DNA of 64,000 bases. Source: Halomonas sp. LBP4 (GTDB lineage: Bacteria; Pseudomonadota; Gammaproteobacteria; Pseudomonadales; Halomonadaceae). Position 1 is the stretch's first letter. The number at the start of each line of letters is the position of its first letter. The position numbers and the translations under genes are program-made. The notes under the pieces are model-generated. The model worked only from the letters and a program-made list of their open reading frames with translations. It was not told the origin of the DNA and searched no databases. Below are positions 52,827 to 64,000 of the stretch, piece by piece. The stretch covers positions 218,507 to 282,506 of the forward strand of contig NZ_PDOG01000001.1 in NCBI RefSeq assembly GCF_003202205.1, given 5' to 3'.

Positions 52827-53486
52827 ATGAGCCTCAGAATCGGTGATACCGCGCCGGACTTCACGGCGCAAACCACTCAAGGCACCCTGAACTTTCATGA
52901 ATGGATCGGTGACAGCTGGTGCATCCTCTTCTCCCACCCCAAGGACTTCACCCCGGTCTGCACCACCGAACTGGGCTACATGGCGAAGCTGAAGCCCGAG
53001 TTCGACAAGCGCAATACCAAGATCGTCGGGCTGTCGGTGGACCCGGTCGACAACCACACCGCCTGGTCGAAGGATATCGAGGAGACCCAGGGGGCGGCAC
53101 CCAACTACCCCATGATCGGCGACGAAAAGCTGGAGGTCGCCAAGCTCTACGACATGCTGCCGGCCGAGCTCGAGGGCACGGCCGAGGGACGCACGCCCGC
53201 CGACAACGCCACCGTGCGTTCGGTGTTCATCATCGGGCCCGACAAGAAGGTCAAGGCGATGCTCGTCTACCCGATGACCACCGGGCGGGACTTCAACGAG
53301 GTGTTGCGCCTGCTGGATTCCGTGCAGCTGACGGCCAAGCACACCCTGGCCACCCCGGTGAACTGGCGGCCGGGTGAGGACCTCATCATCCCGCCGTCGG
53401 TCAGCGACGAGGAGGCCCGCAAGAAGTACCCCGAGGGTTTCACCACGCTGAAACCCTACCTGCGCACGGTCAAGCAGCCCTCCTGA
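52827..53486 (+). CDS. 1-Cys peroxiredoxin (Prx6 family)
   Basis: Reduces H2O2 and alkyl hydroperoxides in the cytoplasm. The peroxidatic site reads HPKDFTPVCTTELG (Cys near residue 46) and the Prx6-type extended C-terminus (VNWRPGEDLIIPPSVSDEEA) is present. No resolving cysteine is found. Length 219 aa, normal for Prx6. ATG 52827 after CAGGAG. Upstream a TATATAG run marks a likely promoter without a good -35. A strong hairpin follows the gene. Confidence 0.95.
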   Translation: MSLRIGDTAPDFTAQTTQGTLNFHEWIGDSWCILFSHPKDFTPVCTTELGYMAKLKPEFDKRNTKIVGLSVDPVDNHTAWSKDIEETQGAAPNYPMIGDEKLEVAKLYDMLPAELEGTAEGRTPADNATVRSVFIIGPDKKVKAMLVYPMTTGRDFNEVLRLLDSVQLTAKHTLATPVNWRPGEDLIIPPSVSDEEARKKYPEGFTTLKPYLRTVKQPS

Positions 53487-53527
53487 CGGCCATCCGCTCG
53501 ACCGGCGGCTCCTCCTCTCGTGAGCGA

Positions 53528-53562
53528 GCGGCGCACCCCGGCTACCGGCCGGGGTGCGCCGC
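53528..53562. terminator. Long hairpin between convergent prx and ppc genes
   Basis: A perfect 15-bp stem (arms 53528-53542 and 53548-53562) with a 5-base loop, GC-rich and without a T tract. Positioned between two stops, it probably serves both strands. Confidence 0.6.
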
Positions 53563-53588
53563 TTCGGCCACCGGGAAAGCGCCGAGCC

Positions 53589-56237
53589 TCAGCCGGTATT
53601 GCGCAGCCCGGCGGCGATCCCGGCCATGGTCACCATCAGCGCCCGGGAGAGATCCGCGCTGATCGCCCCGTCGGCATCCCGGTTGCGCTGCAGCAACTCG
53701 GCCTGCAGCCCGTGGAGGGGGTCGATGTAGGGGTTGCGTACCTCGATGGCCTGGCGAATCAGCGGGGTCTTCTCGAGCAACTCCTGCTGGTCGAGGACCC
53801 GGAGCAGCACCTCGTACAGCCGGGTGAAACGGCTGCGCAGCTTCTCGCCCAGCGCCTTGAGGGCGGGTTCGTCGACCAGGCGATTCTCGTAGTAGGCGGC
53901 GATCCCCACGTCGGCCTTGGCCAGCAGCATCTCGAGCATGTCCAGGTAGGTGCCGAAGAAAGGCCACTGGTCGCGCATCTCCTGGAGCACTTCCAGCCCT
54001 CCCTCGTCCTCCAGGCGACGGGCGAATGCCTCGCCACTGCCGAGCCAGGCCGGCAGCATCAGGCGGGTCTGGGTCCAGGCGAAGATCCAGGGGATCGCCC
54101 GCAGGGTCTCCACGCCGCCATCCTGGCGCCGCTTGGTGGGCCGTGATCCAAGCGGCAGACGCCCGAGCGCCCCTTCCGGGGTCACCGCACGGAAATAGGG
54201 CACGAAGTCGGGATCCTCGCGCACCACCCCCACATAGGCGCCATGGGCGACCGCGGCCAGGCGATCCATCTCCTCGCGCCACTCGGTGCGCGGCGCCGGC
54301 GGCGGTAGCAGGGTCGCCTCGAGCACCGCACAGGCATAGATCTCCATGGAGCGCAGGGCGATGTCCGGCTGGCCGAACTTGAAGCGGATCATCTCGCCCT
54401 GCTCGGTCACCCTCAGGCTGCCGTTCACCGAACCGGGCGGCTGGGAGAGGATGGCCGCATGGGCGGGACCGCCGCCGCGTCCCACGGTACCGCCCCGGCC
54501 ATGGAACAGCGTCAGGTCGACGCCGTGGCGGCGACACACCTCCACCAGGGTCTCCTGGGCGCGGTACTGGGCCCAGGCCGCCGCGAGCTGGCCGGCATCC
54601 TTGGCGGAGTCGGAGTAGCCGATCATCACCTCCTGGCCGTCGCCGACCAGCGCGCGATAGCCGGGCAGCGCCAGCAGCCGGTCGATCACTTCGCCGGCAT
54701 GGTTGAGGTCGTCGAGGGTCTCGAACAGCGGCGCGATGGGCAGGCGCACGTCGCCGCCCACCTCCTTCATCAGCAGCGCCACGGTGAGGACGTCCGACGG
54801 CTGGGCCGCCATGGAGATGATGTAGGTGCCCAGCGCCTCGGGCTGCTCGGTGGCCACGACCCGGAAGGTGTCGATCACCTCCCGGGATTCGGTGGAGCAG
54901 TCCCAGCGACGGGGGATCAGCGGCCGACGGGAGGCGAGTTCCTCGAGCAGGAAGTCCTGGCGCTGCTGCTCGCTCCACTCCCGGTAGTGACCGAGGCCCA
55001 GGCAGTCGGTGAGCTCCTCCATCACCTGGGCATGGCGGCTCGCCTCCTGACGCAGGTCGAGCTTGGTCAGGGTCACGCCGAACACGGCGACCCGGCGCAG
55101 GGTGTCGAGCAACGCCCCGTTGGCGATGGTGTCGAGTCCCACGTCGCACAGCGAACGGTAGCAGGTCAGCAGTGGCGCATAGAGCTGGTCGCGGTTCTCG
55201 ATGATCGGGCCGCCCTCGAAACTGCGCCCGTCGAGCTCGGCCTTGGCCCAGTCGCGGGTCGCCTCGACGCGGCTCACCAGGCGCCGGAGCAGCTCGCGGT
55301 AGGGCTCCGTCACCTCACCCACCTCGGCCTTGAGCGCACTGTTGGCCTTCCACATGGAGAGTTCGGCCTTGAGCTGCTCGAGGTCGCGCAGGAAGAGGTC
55401 GGCGGCCATCCAGCGGCCCAGCAGCAGCACCTCCCGGGTGACCCGGGCGGTGACATTGGGGTTGCCGTCACGATCGCCGCCCATCCAGGAGGCGAAACGG
55501 ATCGGCGCCGCATCCAGCGGCAGCCGCTCGCCGGCGGCCTCGAGCAGCAGGTTGTCGAGGTCGCGGTGGAAATCCGGCACCGCCTGCCACAGGGAGTTCT
55601 CGATCACCGCGAAGCCCCATTTGGCCTCGTCCACCGGGGTCGGCCGTTCGTGGCGAATCTCGTCGGTGTGCCAGGCCTGGCTGATCAGCTCCTCGAGCCG
55701 CCCCTGGGCGCGCACGCCGCGCTCCGGATAGTCGGTGGAGGACTCGATGGCGGTGAGGCAGTCGTCGATGGCGTCGTACTTCTGTATCAGGGTGCGCCGG
55801 ATGACCTCGGTGGGGTGGGCAGTGAGCACCAGCTCGACGCGCATGCCGGCGAGGCTCTCGACCAGCTTGCGCGGCGAGTGGCCGGACTGGCGGGCGCGCT
55901 CGAGCAGCTCGGAGAGCACCGGCTGGGAGCCGGGCTTGTAGTCCTCGACCCGGCGGAAGCGCGCCCGGTAGTGCTGCTCGGCGATATTGGCCAGGTTGAG
56001 GAACTGGTTGAAGGCCCGGGTCACCGGCAGCAGGTCGCGGTCGGGCAGGCGGCGCAGGTACTCGATCAGTTCGTGACGACTCTGCTGGTCCCCCTGGCGG
56101 CCATGCTTGGCGAAGCCTCGGATGGTCTCGATCTTGTCGACGAACCCCGTGCCGAGGTCGTCGGCGATGGTACGGCCCAGGCTGTCGCCCAGGATGCGAA
56201 CATTGTCACGCAGTGATTCGTGCAGGTCGTGGCTCAT
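53589..56237 (-). CDS. ppc: Phosphoenolpyruvate carboxylase
   Basis: Carboxylates PEP to oxaloacetate with bicarbonate, feeding the TCA cycle (882 aa; E. coli 883). The catalytic signatures VLTAHPTEVIRRTL, FASWMGGDRDGNPNVT, GYSDSAKDAGQLAA, FHGRGGTVGRGGGP and the final NTG are present. ATG 56237 overlaps the mazG stop by four bases, so ppc is the last gene of the rlmD-relA-mazG-ppc string. Allosteric aspartate-site residues were not checked individually. Confidence 0.98.
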   Translation of the reverse strand: MSHDLHESLRDNVRILGDSLGRTIADDLGTGFVDKIETIRGFAKHGRQGDQQSRHELIEYLRRLPDRDLLPVTRAFNQFLNLANIAEQHYRARFRRVEDYKPGSQPVLSELLERARQSGHSPRKLVESLAGMRVELVLTAHPTEVIRRTLIQKYDAIDDCLTAIESSTDYPERGVRAQGRLEELISQAWHTDEIRHERPTPVDEAKWGFAVIENSLWQAVPDFHRDLDNLLLEAAGERLPLDAAPIRFASWMGGDRDGNPNVTARVTREVLLLGRWMAADLFLRDLEQLKAELSMWKANSALKAEVGEVTEPYRELLRRLVSRVEATRDWAKAELDGRSFEGGPIIENRDQLYAPLLTCYRSLCDVGLDTIANGALLDTLRRVAVFGVTLTKLDLRQEASRHAQVMEELTDCLGLGHYREWSEQQRQDFLLEELASRRPLIPRRWDCSTESREVIDTFRVVATEQPEALGTYIISMAAQPSDVLTVALLMKEVGGDVRLPIAPLFETLDDLNHAGEVIDRLLALPGYRALVGDGQEVMIGYSDSAKDAGQLAAAWAQYRAQETLVEVCRRHGVDLTLFHGRGGTVGRGGGPAHAAILSQPPGSVNGSLRVTEQGEMIRFKFGQPDIALRSMEIYACAVLEATLLPPPAPRTEWREEMDRLAAVAHGAYVGVVREDPDFVPYFRAVTPEGALGRLPLGSRPTKRRQDGGVETLRAIPWIFAWTQTRLMLPAWLGSGEAFARRLEDEGGLEVLQEMRDQWPFFGTYLDMLEMLLAKADVGIAAYYENRLVDEPALKALGEKLRSRFTRLYEVLLRVLDQQELLEKTPLIRQAIEVRNPYIDPLHGLQAELLQRNRDADGAISADLSRALMVTMAGIAAGLRNTG

Positions 56238-57148
56238 GACCGGCGGTCTCCGGGGTTGTCGTTGCGTTGTGCTCGAGCGGTGCGGGGGGCCTCGCCTCTC
56301 TTGGCGGCCTGCCAGTGGTACTCCATGGCCTCGAGGCCGGCGTCCGGCAGCGCCACTCCCTCGGCGGCCAGGGCGGTTTCCACCTGGCGGAAGCGCCGCT
56401 CGAACTTGGCATTGGTGGCTCGCAGGCACTGCTCGGGATCGGCCTTGAGGGTGCGGGCCAGGTTGGTCACGGCAAACAGCAGGTCGCCGACTTCCTCGAC
56501 GGCGTGGTCGCGGTCGCCCTCGGCCAGCGCCTGCTCGACCTCGTCGAGCTCCTCGCGGATCTTGGCCAGCACGCCGCGGGCATCCGGCCAGTCGAAGCCG
56601 ACCCGCGCGGCGCGCCGGGAGAGCTTGGCGGCCCGGGACAGCGCCGGGAGGGTACGCGGAATATCATCCAATACCGAAGCCGCGGTGCTGTCTCGCACCG
56701 AATGACGCCCATCCGTCGAGCGTGCGCGCTCGGCACGCTCCTCGGCCTTGAGCGACTCCCAGCGGGAGTGCACCTGCTGCGTCTCCACCTCGGCGGCACT
56801 CACACCCTCGCGTCGCGAGGCCAGGGTGCCGTCGGGAAAGACATGGGGGTGGCGACGCAGCATCTTGGCGGTCAGGGCATGCACCACGTCGTGGAAGTCG
56901 AAGCGCCCCTCCTCGGCGCCGAACTGGGCGTAGTAGACCACCTGGAACAGCAGGTCGCCGAGTTCGGCGGGCAACTCGCCGTAGGCGCGTCGCTCGATGG
57001 CGTCGGCCACCTCGTAGGCCTCCTCCAGGGTATGGGGCACGATGGAGTCCCAGTCCTGCTTGAGGTCCCAGGGGCAACCGTCGCCGGGGTCGCGCAGCAC
57101 CGCCACCAGCGTCAGCAGGTCATCGAGGTCGAAACGGGTCCCGCTCAT
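56234..57148 (-). CDS. mazG: Nucleoside triphosphate pyrophosphohydrolase MazG
   Basis: Hydrolyses NTPs to NMP and PPi and may clear abnormal nucleotides. Two MazG repeats are present: the first with TLEEAYEVADAI and ELGDLLFQVVYYAQ, the second with IREELDEVEQALAEGDRDHAVEEVGDLLF, the acidic ExxE/ExxD sets that bind magnesium. At 304 aa it is longer than E. coli MazG (263) owing to a linker (about 135-165) and a tail. Located right after relA, the usual gamma-proteobacterial position. Confidence 0.95.
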   Translation of the reverse strand: MSGTRFDLDDLLTLVAVLRDPGDGCPWDLKQDWDSIVPHTLEEAYEVADAIERRAYGELPAELGDLLFQVVYYAQFGAEEGRFDFHDVVHALTAKMLRRHPHVFPDGTLASRREGVSAAEVETQQVHSRWESLKAEERAERARSTDGRHSVRDSTAASVLDDIPRTLPALSRAAKLSRRAARVGFDWPDARGVLAKIREELDEVEQALAEGDRDHAVEEVGDLLFAVTNLARTLKADPEQCLRATNAKFERRFRQVETALAAEGVALPDAGLEAMEYHWQAAKRGEAPRTARAQRNDNPGDRRS

Positions 57149-59421
57149 GCCGATTTCCCCTTGCGCCTGCCCGGCGTGCCACCGCTGCGCAGCCGCCGCA
57201 CCTCGATGACGTTGGGCAGTTGCTGGATGCGCGAGAAGAGCCGCCCCAGGGTCTCGAGGCCGTCGACCTCGACGGTGATCGTCATGCGGGCGATGCCGTC
57301 GTCGGTGTCGGTCCGGGTGTTGACCGAGAGCACATTGACCTTGTCATGACTGAGCACGCCGGTCACGTCACGCAGCAGGCCCGAGCGGTCCCAGGCCTGA
57401 ATCTCGATCTCCACCGGATACTGGGTCCGGGCTCGCTCGCCCCACTCCACCTCGATGATGCGCTGGGGCTCGTCCATGCGCAGCTGCAGGATGTTGGGGC
57501 AATCCTGGCGGTGCACGGTGACGCCGCGTCCCTGGGTGATGAAGCCGACGATGGCCTCGCCCGGCACCGGATGGCAGCAGTTGGCCATGCTGGTCTTGAG
57601 GTTCCCCACGCCGAGCACGGTGATGTCGGAGCCAGCCCCCTTGCCGGCGGCCTTGCGCGGCTTGGCCAGCAGCCGGTCGAGTTGCTCCTGGTCGTCGCTC
57701 TCGCCGAACAACTGCTGGGCCTGGTGCAGCACCTGGCCGATACGCAGGTCACCGGCCCCGAGAGCCGCGTACATGTCGTCCGGCGTGGTGTAGTTGACCT
57801 TGCGCGCCAGGGTCTCGAGGTCCATGCCCTCGACGTCGAGCCGCTTCATCTCACGCTCGAAGAGTGCCCGGCCCTCCTCGAGGTTCTGGTCGCGGGCCTG
57901 ATGCTTGAACCAGGCCTGGATCTTGGCCCGCGCCCGGGAAGTGCGCACATAGCCGAGGCTGGGGTTGAGCCAGTCGCGGCTCGGCCCGCCCTTGCTGGCG
58001 GTGAGGATCTCCACCTGCTGGCCGGTCTTGAGCTTGTAGGTGAGCGGCACGATGCGGCCGTTGACCTTGGCCCCGCGGCAGCGATGGCCCACCTCGGTAT
58101 GCACCCGGTAGGCGAAGTCGATGGGCGTGGCGATACGTGGCAGGTCGATGACATGGCCATCCGGCGTGAAGACGTAGATGCGGTCCGGGGCCACGTCGCT
58201 GGAGAGCCCCTCGCGGATGTTGCCGAAGTCGCCGACCTCCTCCTGCCACTCGAGTACCTGGCGCAGCCAGGCGATCTTCTCCTCGTAGCTCGAGCTCTTG
58301 CCCCCGGTATCGTGGCCCTTGTAGCGCCAGTGGGCACAGACGCCGAGCTCGGCCTCGTCGTGCATGGCGAAGGTGCGGATCTGGATCTCCAGGACCTTGT
58401 TCTCGGGGCCCATCACCGCGGTGTGCAGCGACTGGTAGCCGTTCTTCTTGGGGTTGGCGATGTAGTCGTCGAACTCGTTGGGCACGTGGTGCCAGCGCGA
58501 ATGCACCAACCCGAGCACGGTGTAGCAGTCGGCCACCTCGGGCACCAGGATGCGCACCGCGCGGATGTCGTTGACCTGGGAGAAGTCGATGCGCTTGCGC
58601 TTCATCTTGCGCCAGATCGAATAGATGTGCTTGGCCCGGCCGTCGACGTCGTAGCGCGCGATGCCCTGGGCGTCGAGCATGCCCTTGAGGGTTTCCACCA
58701 CGTCATGGATGTAGCGGTCGCGGTCGAGGCGCTTCTCGGCCAACTGCCGGGCGATGGCCTTGTAGTCGTCCTCGTGCAGGTAGCGGAAGGAGAGATCCTC
58801 CAGTTCCCACTTGAGCTGGCCGATGCCGAGGCGATGGGCCAGGGGAGCGTAGATGTCGAACACCTCCCGGGCGACCTGCTGGCACTTCTCCCGGGGGGCA
58901 TCCTTGACCTGGCGCAGCGCGCAGGTGCGCTCGGCGATCTTGATCAGGGCCACGCGCACGTCGTCGATCATGGTGACCAGCATCTTGCGCAGGTTGTCCT
59001 GCTGATCGTGCTGGCTCATGCCGTGACTGGGCAGCTGGGACGTGCTGATGGCCGCCATCTGCAGCACGCCATCGATCAGTGCGGCGACCTCCTCGCCGAA
59101 GCGCTTGCCGATCGCCTCGAGGTCGATCAGCCCCTCGCGCACGGCGCGGTAGAGCACCGCCGCCTCCAGGGCGGCCTGGTCGAGCCGGAGCTCGCCGAGG
59201 ATATCGGCCATCTCCAGGCCCATGCGAAAGCTCGAGCCGTTGGCCAGCCAGGTGCGGTGGGGCCGGTCGGACTCCGCCTCCAGTTGCTGGGCGAGCAGGC
59301 AGGCCTCGCGCATCTCCGCCGCGTCACGCAGCTTGACGTCCTCCTGCAGGCGCTCGACCCACTGGTCGACGTCGACCCGTCCGGTGGCGCTCAGGGGCTG
59401 GTCTTCACGGACTTTAACCAT
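57145..59421 (-). CDS. relA: GTP pyrophosphokinase RelA
   Basis: Ribosome-associated (p)ppGpp synthetase (758 aa). The N-terminal hydrolase domain is degenerate: Tyr91-Arg92 replace the HD pair and EGL replaces EDT, as expected of monofunctional RelA. The synthetase domain is complete (VNDIRAVRI, YQSLHTAVMGP, LEIQIRTFAMHDEAE), followed by TGS (VFTPDGHVIDLP), helical, zinc-finger (NCCHPVPG) and ACT domains. The ATG overlaps the rlmD stop by eight bases. Confidence 0.97.
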   Translation of the reverse strand: MVKVREDQPLSATGRVDVDQWVERLQEDVKLRDAAEMREACLLAQQLEAESDRPHRTWLANGSSFRMGLEMADILGELRLDQAALEAAVLYRAVREGLIDLEAIGKRFGEEVAALIDGVLQMAAISTSQLPSHGMSQHDQQDNLRKMLVTMIDDVRVALIKIAERTCALRQVKDAPREKCQQVAREVFDIYAPLAHRLGIGQLKWELEDLSFRYLHEDDYKAIARQLAEKRLDRDRYIHDVVETLKGMLDAQGIARYDVDGRAKHIYSIWRKMKRKRIDFSQVNDIRAVRILVPEVADCYTVLGLVHSRWHHVPNEFDDYIANPKKNGYQSLHTAVMGPENKVLEIQIRTFAMHDEAELGVCAHWRYKGHDTGGKSSSYEEKIAWLRQVLEWQEEVGDFGNIREGLSSDVAPDRIYVFTPDGHVIDLPRIATPIDFAYRVHTEVGHRCRGAKVNGRIVPLTYKLKTGQQVEILTASKGGPSRDWLNPSLGYVRTSRARAKIQAWFKHQARDQNLEEGRALFEREMKRLDVEGMDLETLARKVNYTTPDDMYAALGAGDLRIGQVLHQAQQLFGESDDQEQLDRLLAKPRKAAGKGAGSDITVLGVGNLKTSMANCCHPVPGEAIVGFITQGRGVTVHRQDCPNILQLRMDEPQRIIEVEWGERARTQYPVEIEIQAWDRSGLLRDVTGVLSHDKVNVLSVNTRTDTDDGIARMTITVEVDGLETLGRLFSRIQQLPNVIEVRRLRSGGTPGRRKGKSA

Positions 59422-60850
59422 CGGGTGTAGCTCCTAGCGGCTGCCGTCCTGTCCGCGGGTGCTCGAACAGCAGCATGGATTCCAGGTGTGAGGTATGGGC
59501 AAACATGTCGGCCACCGCAAGGCGGGTGAGCCGGAAACCTCCATGCACGAGGCGTGCCGCATCCCGCGCCAGCGTCGCCGGATCGCAGGAGACATACAGA
59601 AGGCGCGGTACCGGCTGTTCGACGAGCGCGCGGCAGGCGACCTCGGCCCCGTCCCGGGGCGGGTCCAGCACCGCCACCTTGGGCAGGCCCCGGGCCAGCA
59701 GGTCGGCGACGGCCCCCACCCGGCCCAGGTCGGCCTGGCGGACCTCCACCTCGAGGGCGTTGTGCCGGGCGTTCCCGGCCAGCCGCTCGACCATTGCCGG
59801 ATTGCCCTCCACCGCGGTGACCCGGGCCCCGGCGGCCGCCAGCGGCAGGCTGAAGTTGCCGACCCCGGCGAAGAGATCCAACAGTGCCAGGCCCTCGACA
59901 TCGCCGAGCCAGGCCAGGGCGGTCTCGATCATCTGCCGGTTGACCCTGGCATTGGCCTGGAGGAAATCCCCGGGGGCGAAGCCCAGGACGAGCTCGCCCT
60001 CGGCCCCCGGTACCCGGCAGGTCAGCGTCGGCGCCGGGGTGAGCCAGTCGAGGGCCGGCGACTCCCGCCCCAGGCGGCGCGCCAGATGCAGCCCGTGCTG
60101 CCCGGCGAAGGTCAGCCAACGCTGCCTGTCCCCAGCGTGGTCGCGCAACTGCCGTACCACCAGGGTCACCCCCTGGTCGCTCTCGAGCAACTCCAGGTGC
60201 CCCACCTGTCGCGGCGCCTCGAGGCTTGCCACCAGAGCGTGCAGCGGGGGCAGCAGGGCGCTGAGCGACGGCACCAGGACGGTGCAGTCACCGATGTCCA
60301 CCAGCCTGTGGCTGTGGCGGGCACGGAAGCCGAGGTGCACGCCCCCTTCGGCATCGACCTTGACCCCCAGTCGCGCGCGCCGGCGGTACCCCTCGCCGGC
60401 CCCGGCGAGCAGCTGCGGTGCCGGTGACGGCTCGATGCCCTGGCGAGCGAGCAGCTCCAGCAGCACCGCCACCTTGTGGCGACGCTGGGCGTCGAGGGCC
60501 AGGTGCTGGAGGTCGCAACCGCCGCAGCGGGCGAAATGGGCACAGGGCGGCGTCACCCGTTCGGGCGAGGCCTCGATCAGGGATCGCACGTGCCCCTCGT
60601 CGAACCGCTTGCGGGCGCGATGCACGGCCACCTCGAGCCGCTCGCCGGGCAGCGCCCCGTCGACGAAAAGCGTCTTGCCGACCGCGGTATGCGCCACGCC
60701 CCGGCCATCATGAGCCAGCCGCTCGATGATCACCGCCTCGTCACCGACCGCACGCGGCACGGTGGGGGCAGCCGGTGGCGCCTGGCGTCCCTGCAGGCCG
60801 GAAACGCCGGAGCGCGCCCGCGCCGGGCGTCGCTTGCCCAGTCTCGCCAT
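59414..60850 (-). CDS. rlmD: 23S rRNA (uracil-1939 C5) methyltransferase RlmD
   Basis: Methylates U1939 of 23S rRNA using SAM. A basic N-terminal extension of about 30 residues precedes the TRAM domain, then the 4Fe-4S ligands CAHFARCGGCDLQ with a fourth Cys later. The SAM motif is LLDLFAGVGNFSLPLAAAG, and the nucleophile region reads LLYVSCDPATLARD. Length 478 aa (E. coli 433). Sits between cysM and relA, the usual order. Confidence 0.95.
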   Translation of the reverse strand: MARLGKRRPARARSGVSGLQGRQAPPAAPTVPRAVGDEAVIIERLAHDGRGVAHTAVGKTLFVDGALPGERLEVAVHRARKRFDEGHVRSLIEASPERVTPPCAHFARCGGCDLQHLALDAQRRHKVAVLLELLARQGIEPSPAPQLLAGAGEGYRRRARLGVKVDAEGGVHLGFRARHSHRLVDIGDCTVLVPSLSALLPPLHALVASLEAPRQVGHLELLESDQGVTLVVRQLRDHAGDRQRWLTFAGQHGLHLARRLGRESPALDWLTPAPTLTCRVPGAEGELVLGFAPGDFLQANARVNRQMIETALAWLGDVEGLALLDLFAGVGNFSLPLAAAGARVTAVEGNPAMVERLAGNARHNALEVEVRQADLGRVGAVADLLARGLPKVAVLDPPRDGAEVACRALVEQPVPRLLYVSCDPATLARDAARLVHGGFRLTRLAVADMFAHTSHLESMLLFEHPRTGRQPLGATPDG

Positions 60851-60851
60851 C

Positions 60852-61748
60852 TCAGAGCTCCGGGGCGAACAGGCCGGTGGAGAGGTAGCGGTCTCCCCGG
60901 TCGCAGACGATGAACACGATCACGGCATTCTCGACCTCCGCGGCGATTCGCAGGGCACCGGCCAGGGCGCCACCCGACGAGACGCCGGCGAGAATGCCCT
61001 CCTCCCGGGCCAGGCGACGCATGTGCTCCTCGGCTTCGTACTGGCCGATGTCGAGCACCCGATCGACCCGGCTGGCGTCGAAGATACTCGGCAGATACTC
61101 CGCCGGCCAGCGGCGGATGCCGGCGATACTGGCGCCATCCTCGGGCTGCAGGCCGACGATCTGCACCTCTCGGCTCTGCTCCTTGAGATACTTCGACACG
61201 CCCATGATGGTGCCGGTGGTGCCCATGGAACTGACGAAGTGGCTGATGGTGCCGCCGGTCTGCTCCCAGAGCTCCGGGCCCGTGCCGCGATAGTGCGCCA
61301 GGGGGTTGTCGGGGTTGGCGAACTGGTTCAGCGGCTTGCCATCGCCCCGGGCGATCATGGTCTCGGCGAGGTCGCGGGCCGCCTCCATGCCCCCCTCCTT
61401 GCTGACGGAGATCAGCGTCGCGCCGAACGCCGCCATGGCCTGCTTGCGCTCGCTGGAGGCACTCTCGGGCATGATCAGCACCATCCGGTAGCCCTTGATG
61501 GCGGCAGCCATGGCCAGGGCGATGCCCGTGTTGCCGGACGTGGCTTCGACGAGGGTGTCACCGGGGGCGATCTCGCCGCGCGCCTCGGCCTGCTCGAGCA
61601 TGGAGAGCGCCGGCCGGTCCTTCACCGAGCCGGCCGGATTGTTGCCCTCGAGCTTGGCCAGCAGGGTATTGTTGCGGCCGGCGGTGATGCGCTTGAGGCG
61701 GACCAGCGGCGTAGCACCGACGACATCCTCGATGGTAGGAAAATGCAT
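60852..61748 (-). CDS. cysM: Cysteine synthase B
   Basis: PLP enzyme (298 aa) making cysteine from O-acetylserine and sulfide or thiosulfate. PLP lysine in [11 protein letters not shown], phosphate-binding loop [10 protein letters not shown], substrate loop [12 protein letters not shown]. The segment [13 protein letters not shown] and overall length fit CysM rather than CysK. ATG 61748 follows AAGGAAGG. A TATAAT -10 lies at 61780-61785 on the minus strand. Divergent from the sensor kinase, as gacS/cysM of Pseudomonas. Confidence 0.95.
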   Translation of the reverse strand: MHFPTIEDVVGATPLVRLKRITAGRNNTLLAKLEGNNPAGSVKDRPALSMLEQAEARGEIAPGDTLVEATSGNTGIALAMAAAIKGYRMVLIMPESASSERKQAMAAFGATLISVSKEGGMEAARDLAETMIARGDGKPLNQFANPDNPLAHYRGTGPELWEQTGGTISHFVSSMGTTGTIMGVSKYLKEQSREVQIVGLQPEDGASIAGIRRWPAEYLPSIFDASRVDRVLDIGQYEAEEHMRRLAREEGILAGVSSGGALAGALRIAAEVENAVIVFIVCDRGDRYLSTGLFAPEL

Positions 61749-61779
61749 GCAACCTTCCTTGTGGAAACGTCTTTTCGGC

Positions 61780-61785
61780 ATTATA
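61780..61785 (-). promoter_or_regulatory. -10 element of cysM
   Basis: A perfect TATAAT on the minus strand, 32 bp before the cysM start. The -35 region (TGTCCA-like at 17 bp) is weak, which suggests an activator, possibly CysB; no CysB site was recognised. Confidence 0.5.
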
Positions 61786-61864
61786 TCCGGGCCGCCCCGG
61801 AGTGGACAGGCATCCTCGTCCCCTGTGTCATACTGTTCTGGAATCAATGCCGAAGAGCCCACCG

Positions 61865-64000
<2,136 letters not shown>

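Noticed and set aside
57220..59430. A 736-codon open frame on the plus strand, antisense to relA
   Set aside because: It mirrors relA in a GC-rich genome where stop codons are rare; composition is aberrant and relA has full-length domain matches. Similar long frames opposite the Opp binding protein, ppc, the TRAP permease and the SEC-C gene were rejected likewise.

Overview
The window is GC-rich (roughly 70% G+C by eye), tightly packed chromosomal DNA with about 50 protein genes and no rRNA, tRNA, phage, transposase or CRISPR array that I can recognise. Gene content and order point to a halophilic gammaproteobacterium of the Halomonadaceae (Halomonas-like). The right end carries the gammaproteobacterial block barA/gacS - cysM - rlmD - relA - mazG, followed by ppc. 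A monofunctional-type RelA, NdpA/YejK, RfaH and AmpG, a TAXI-type TRAP transporter and a DUF6494 protein fit the same picture. The species-level assignment is an inference.

Region by region: (1) 1-11261, minus strand: a five-gene oligopeptide/dipeptide-type ABC importer joined by 1-4 bp overlaps, with an unusually long (840 aa) binding protein and permeases carrying large periplasmic insertions. It lies downstream of an M28 aminopeptidase and a TAXI-TRAP permease/receptor pair. (2) 11548-19297: a short-chain dehydrogenase, a pair of bacterial PH-domain membrane proteins (YdbS/YdbT-like), a CLC chloride-channel homologue lacking the usual gating glutamates, a polyamine-type binding protein and a periplasmic helical-repeat protein with a CxxCH motif. 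(3) 19303-23271, minus strand: a methyltransferase, a GFA-family zinc protein, a cupin, an alpha/beta hydrolase lacking its catalytic serine, and an Asp/Glu-racemase-superfamily protein. (4) 23414-31928, plus strand: a FrnE-like oxidoreductase, a gamma-glutamylcyclotransferase-like protein, a parvulin, a DUF6494 protein, an ABC-2 exporter pair, NdpA, a diguanylate cyclase and an ABCB-type exporter. (5) 31929-35412: two gene-poor stretches. One has a candidate minus-strand small RNA. The other interval holds a beta-hydroxyacid dehydrogenase, a SatD/DUF3307 pair with a striking repeated operator, and a 65-bp perfect inverted repeat. (6) 35413-41249: an acetyltransferase, proS, a lytic transglycosylase and a GAF/degenerate-GGDEF/EAL protein. 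(7) 41272-44368, minus strand: a two-gene operon of a Tat-exported YSRPS-repeat peptide and an HPr-kinase-like/PqqD fusion, then a 37-aa membrane protein behind an FNR/ANR-type promoter, an SlyD-like isomerase and RfaH. (8) 44526-53486: AmpG, a SEC-C/TPR protein, an ABC1 kinase, topoisomerase III, a ketopantoate-reductase-like protein, an outer-membrane barrel and 1-Cys peroxiredoxin. (9) 53589-64000: ppc, mazG, relA, rlmD and cysM on the minus strand, and the divergent, truncated barA-type hybrid sensor kinase.

The best candidate for an undescribed system is the repeat-peptide/HprK-PqqD operon (41272-42833). It looks like a peptide-modification cassette in which a RiPP-recognition-element-bearing kinase would phosphorylate serines in a secreted repeat protein. 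Other notable points are the FNR/ANR promoter of the 37-aa protein, the SatD operator, the candidate sRNA, and two enzymes/channels lacking canonical catalytic residues.
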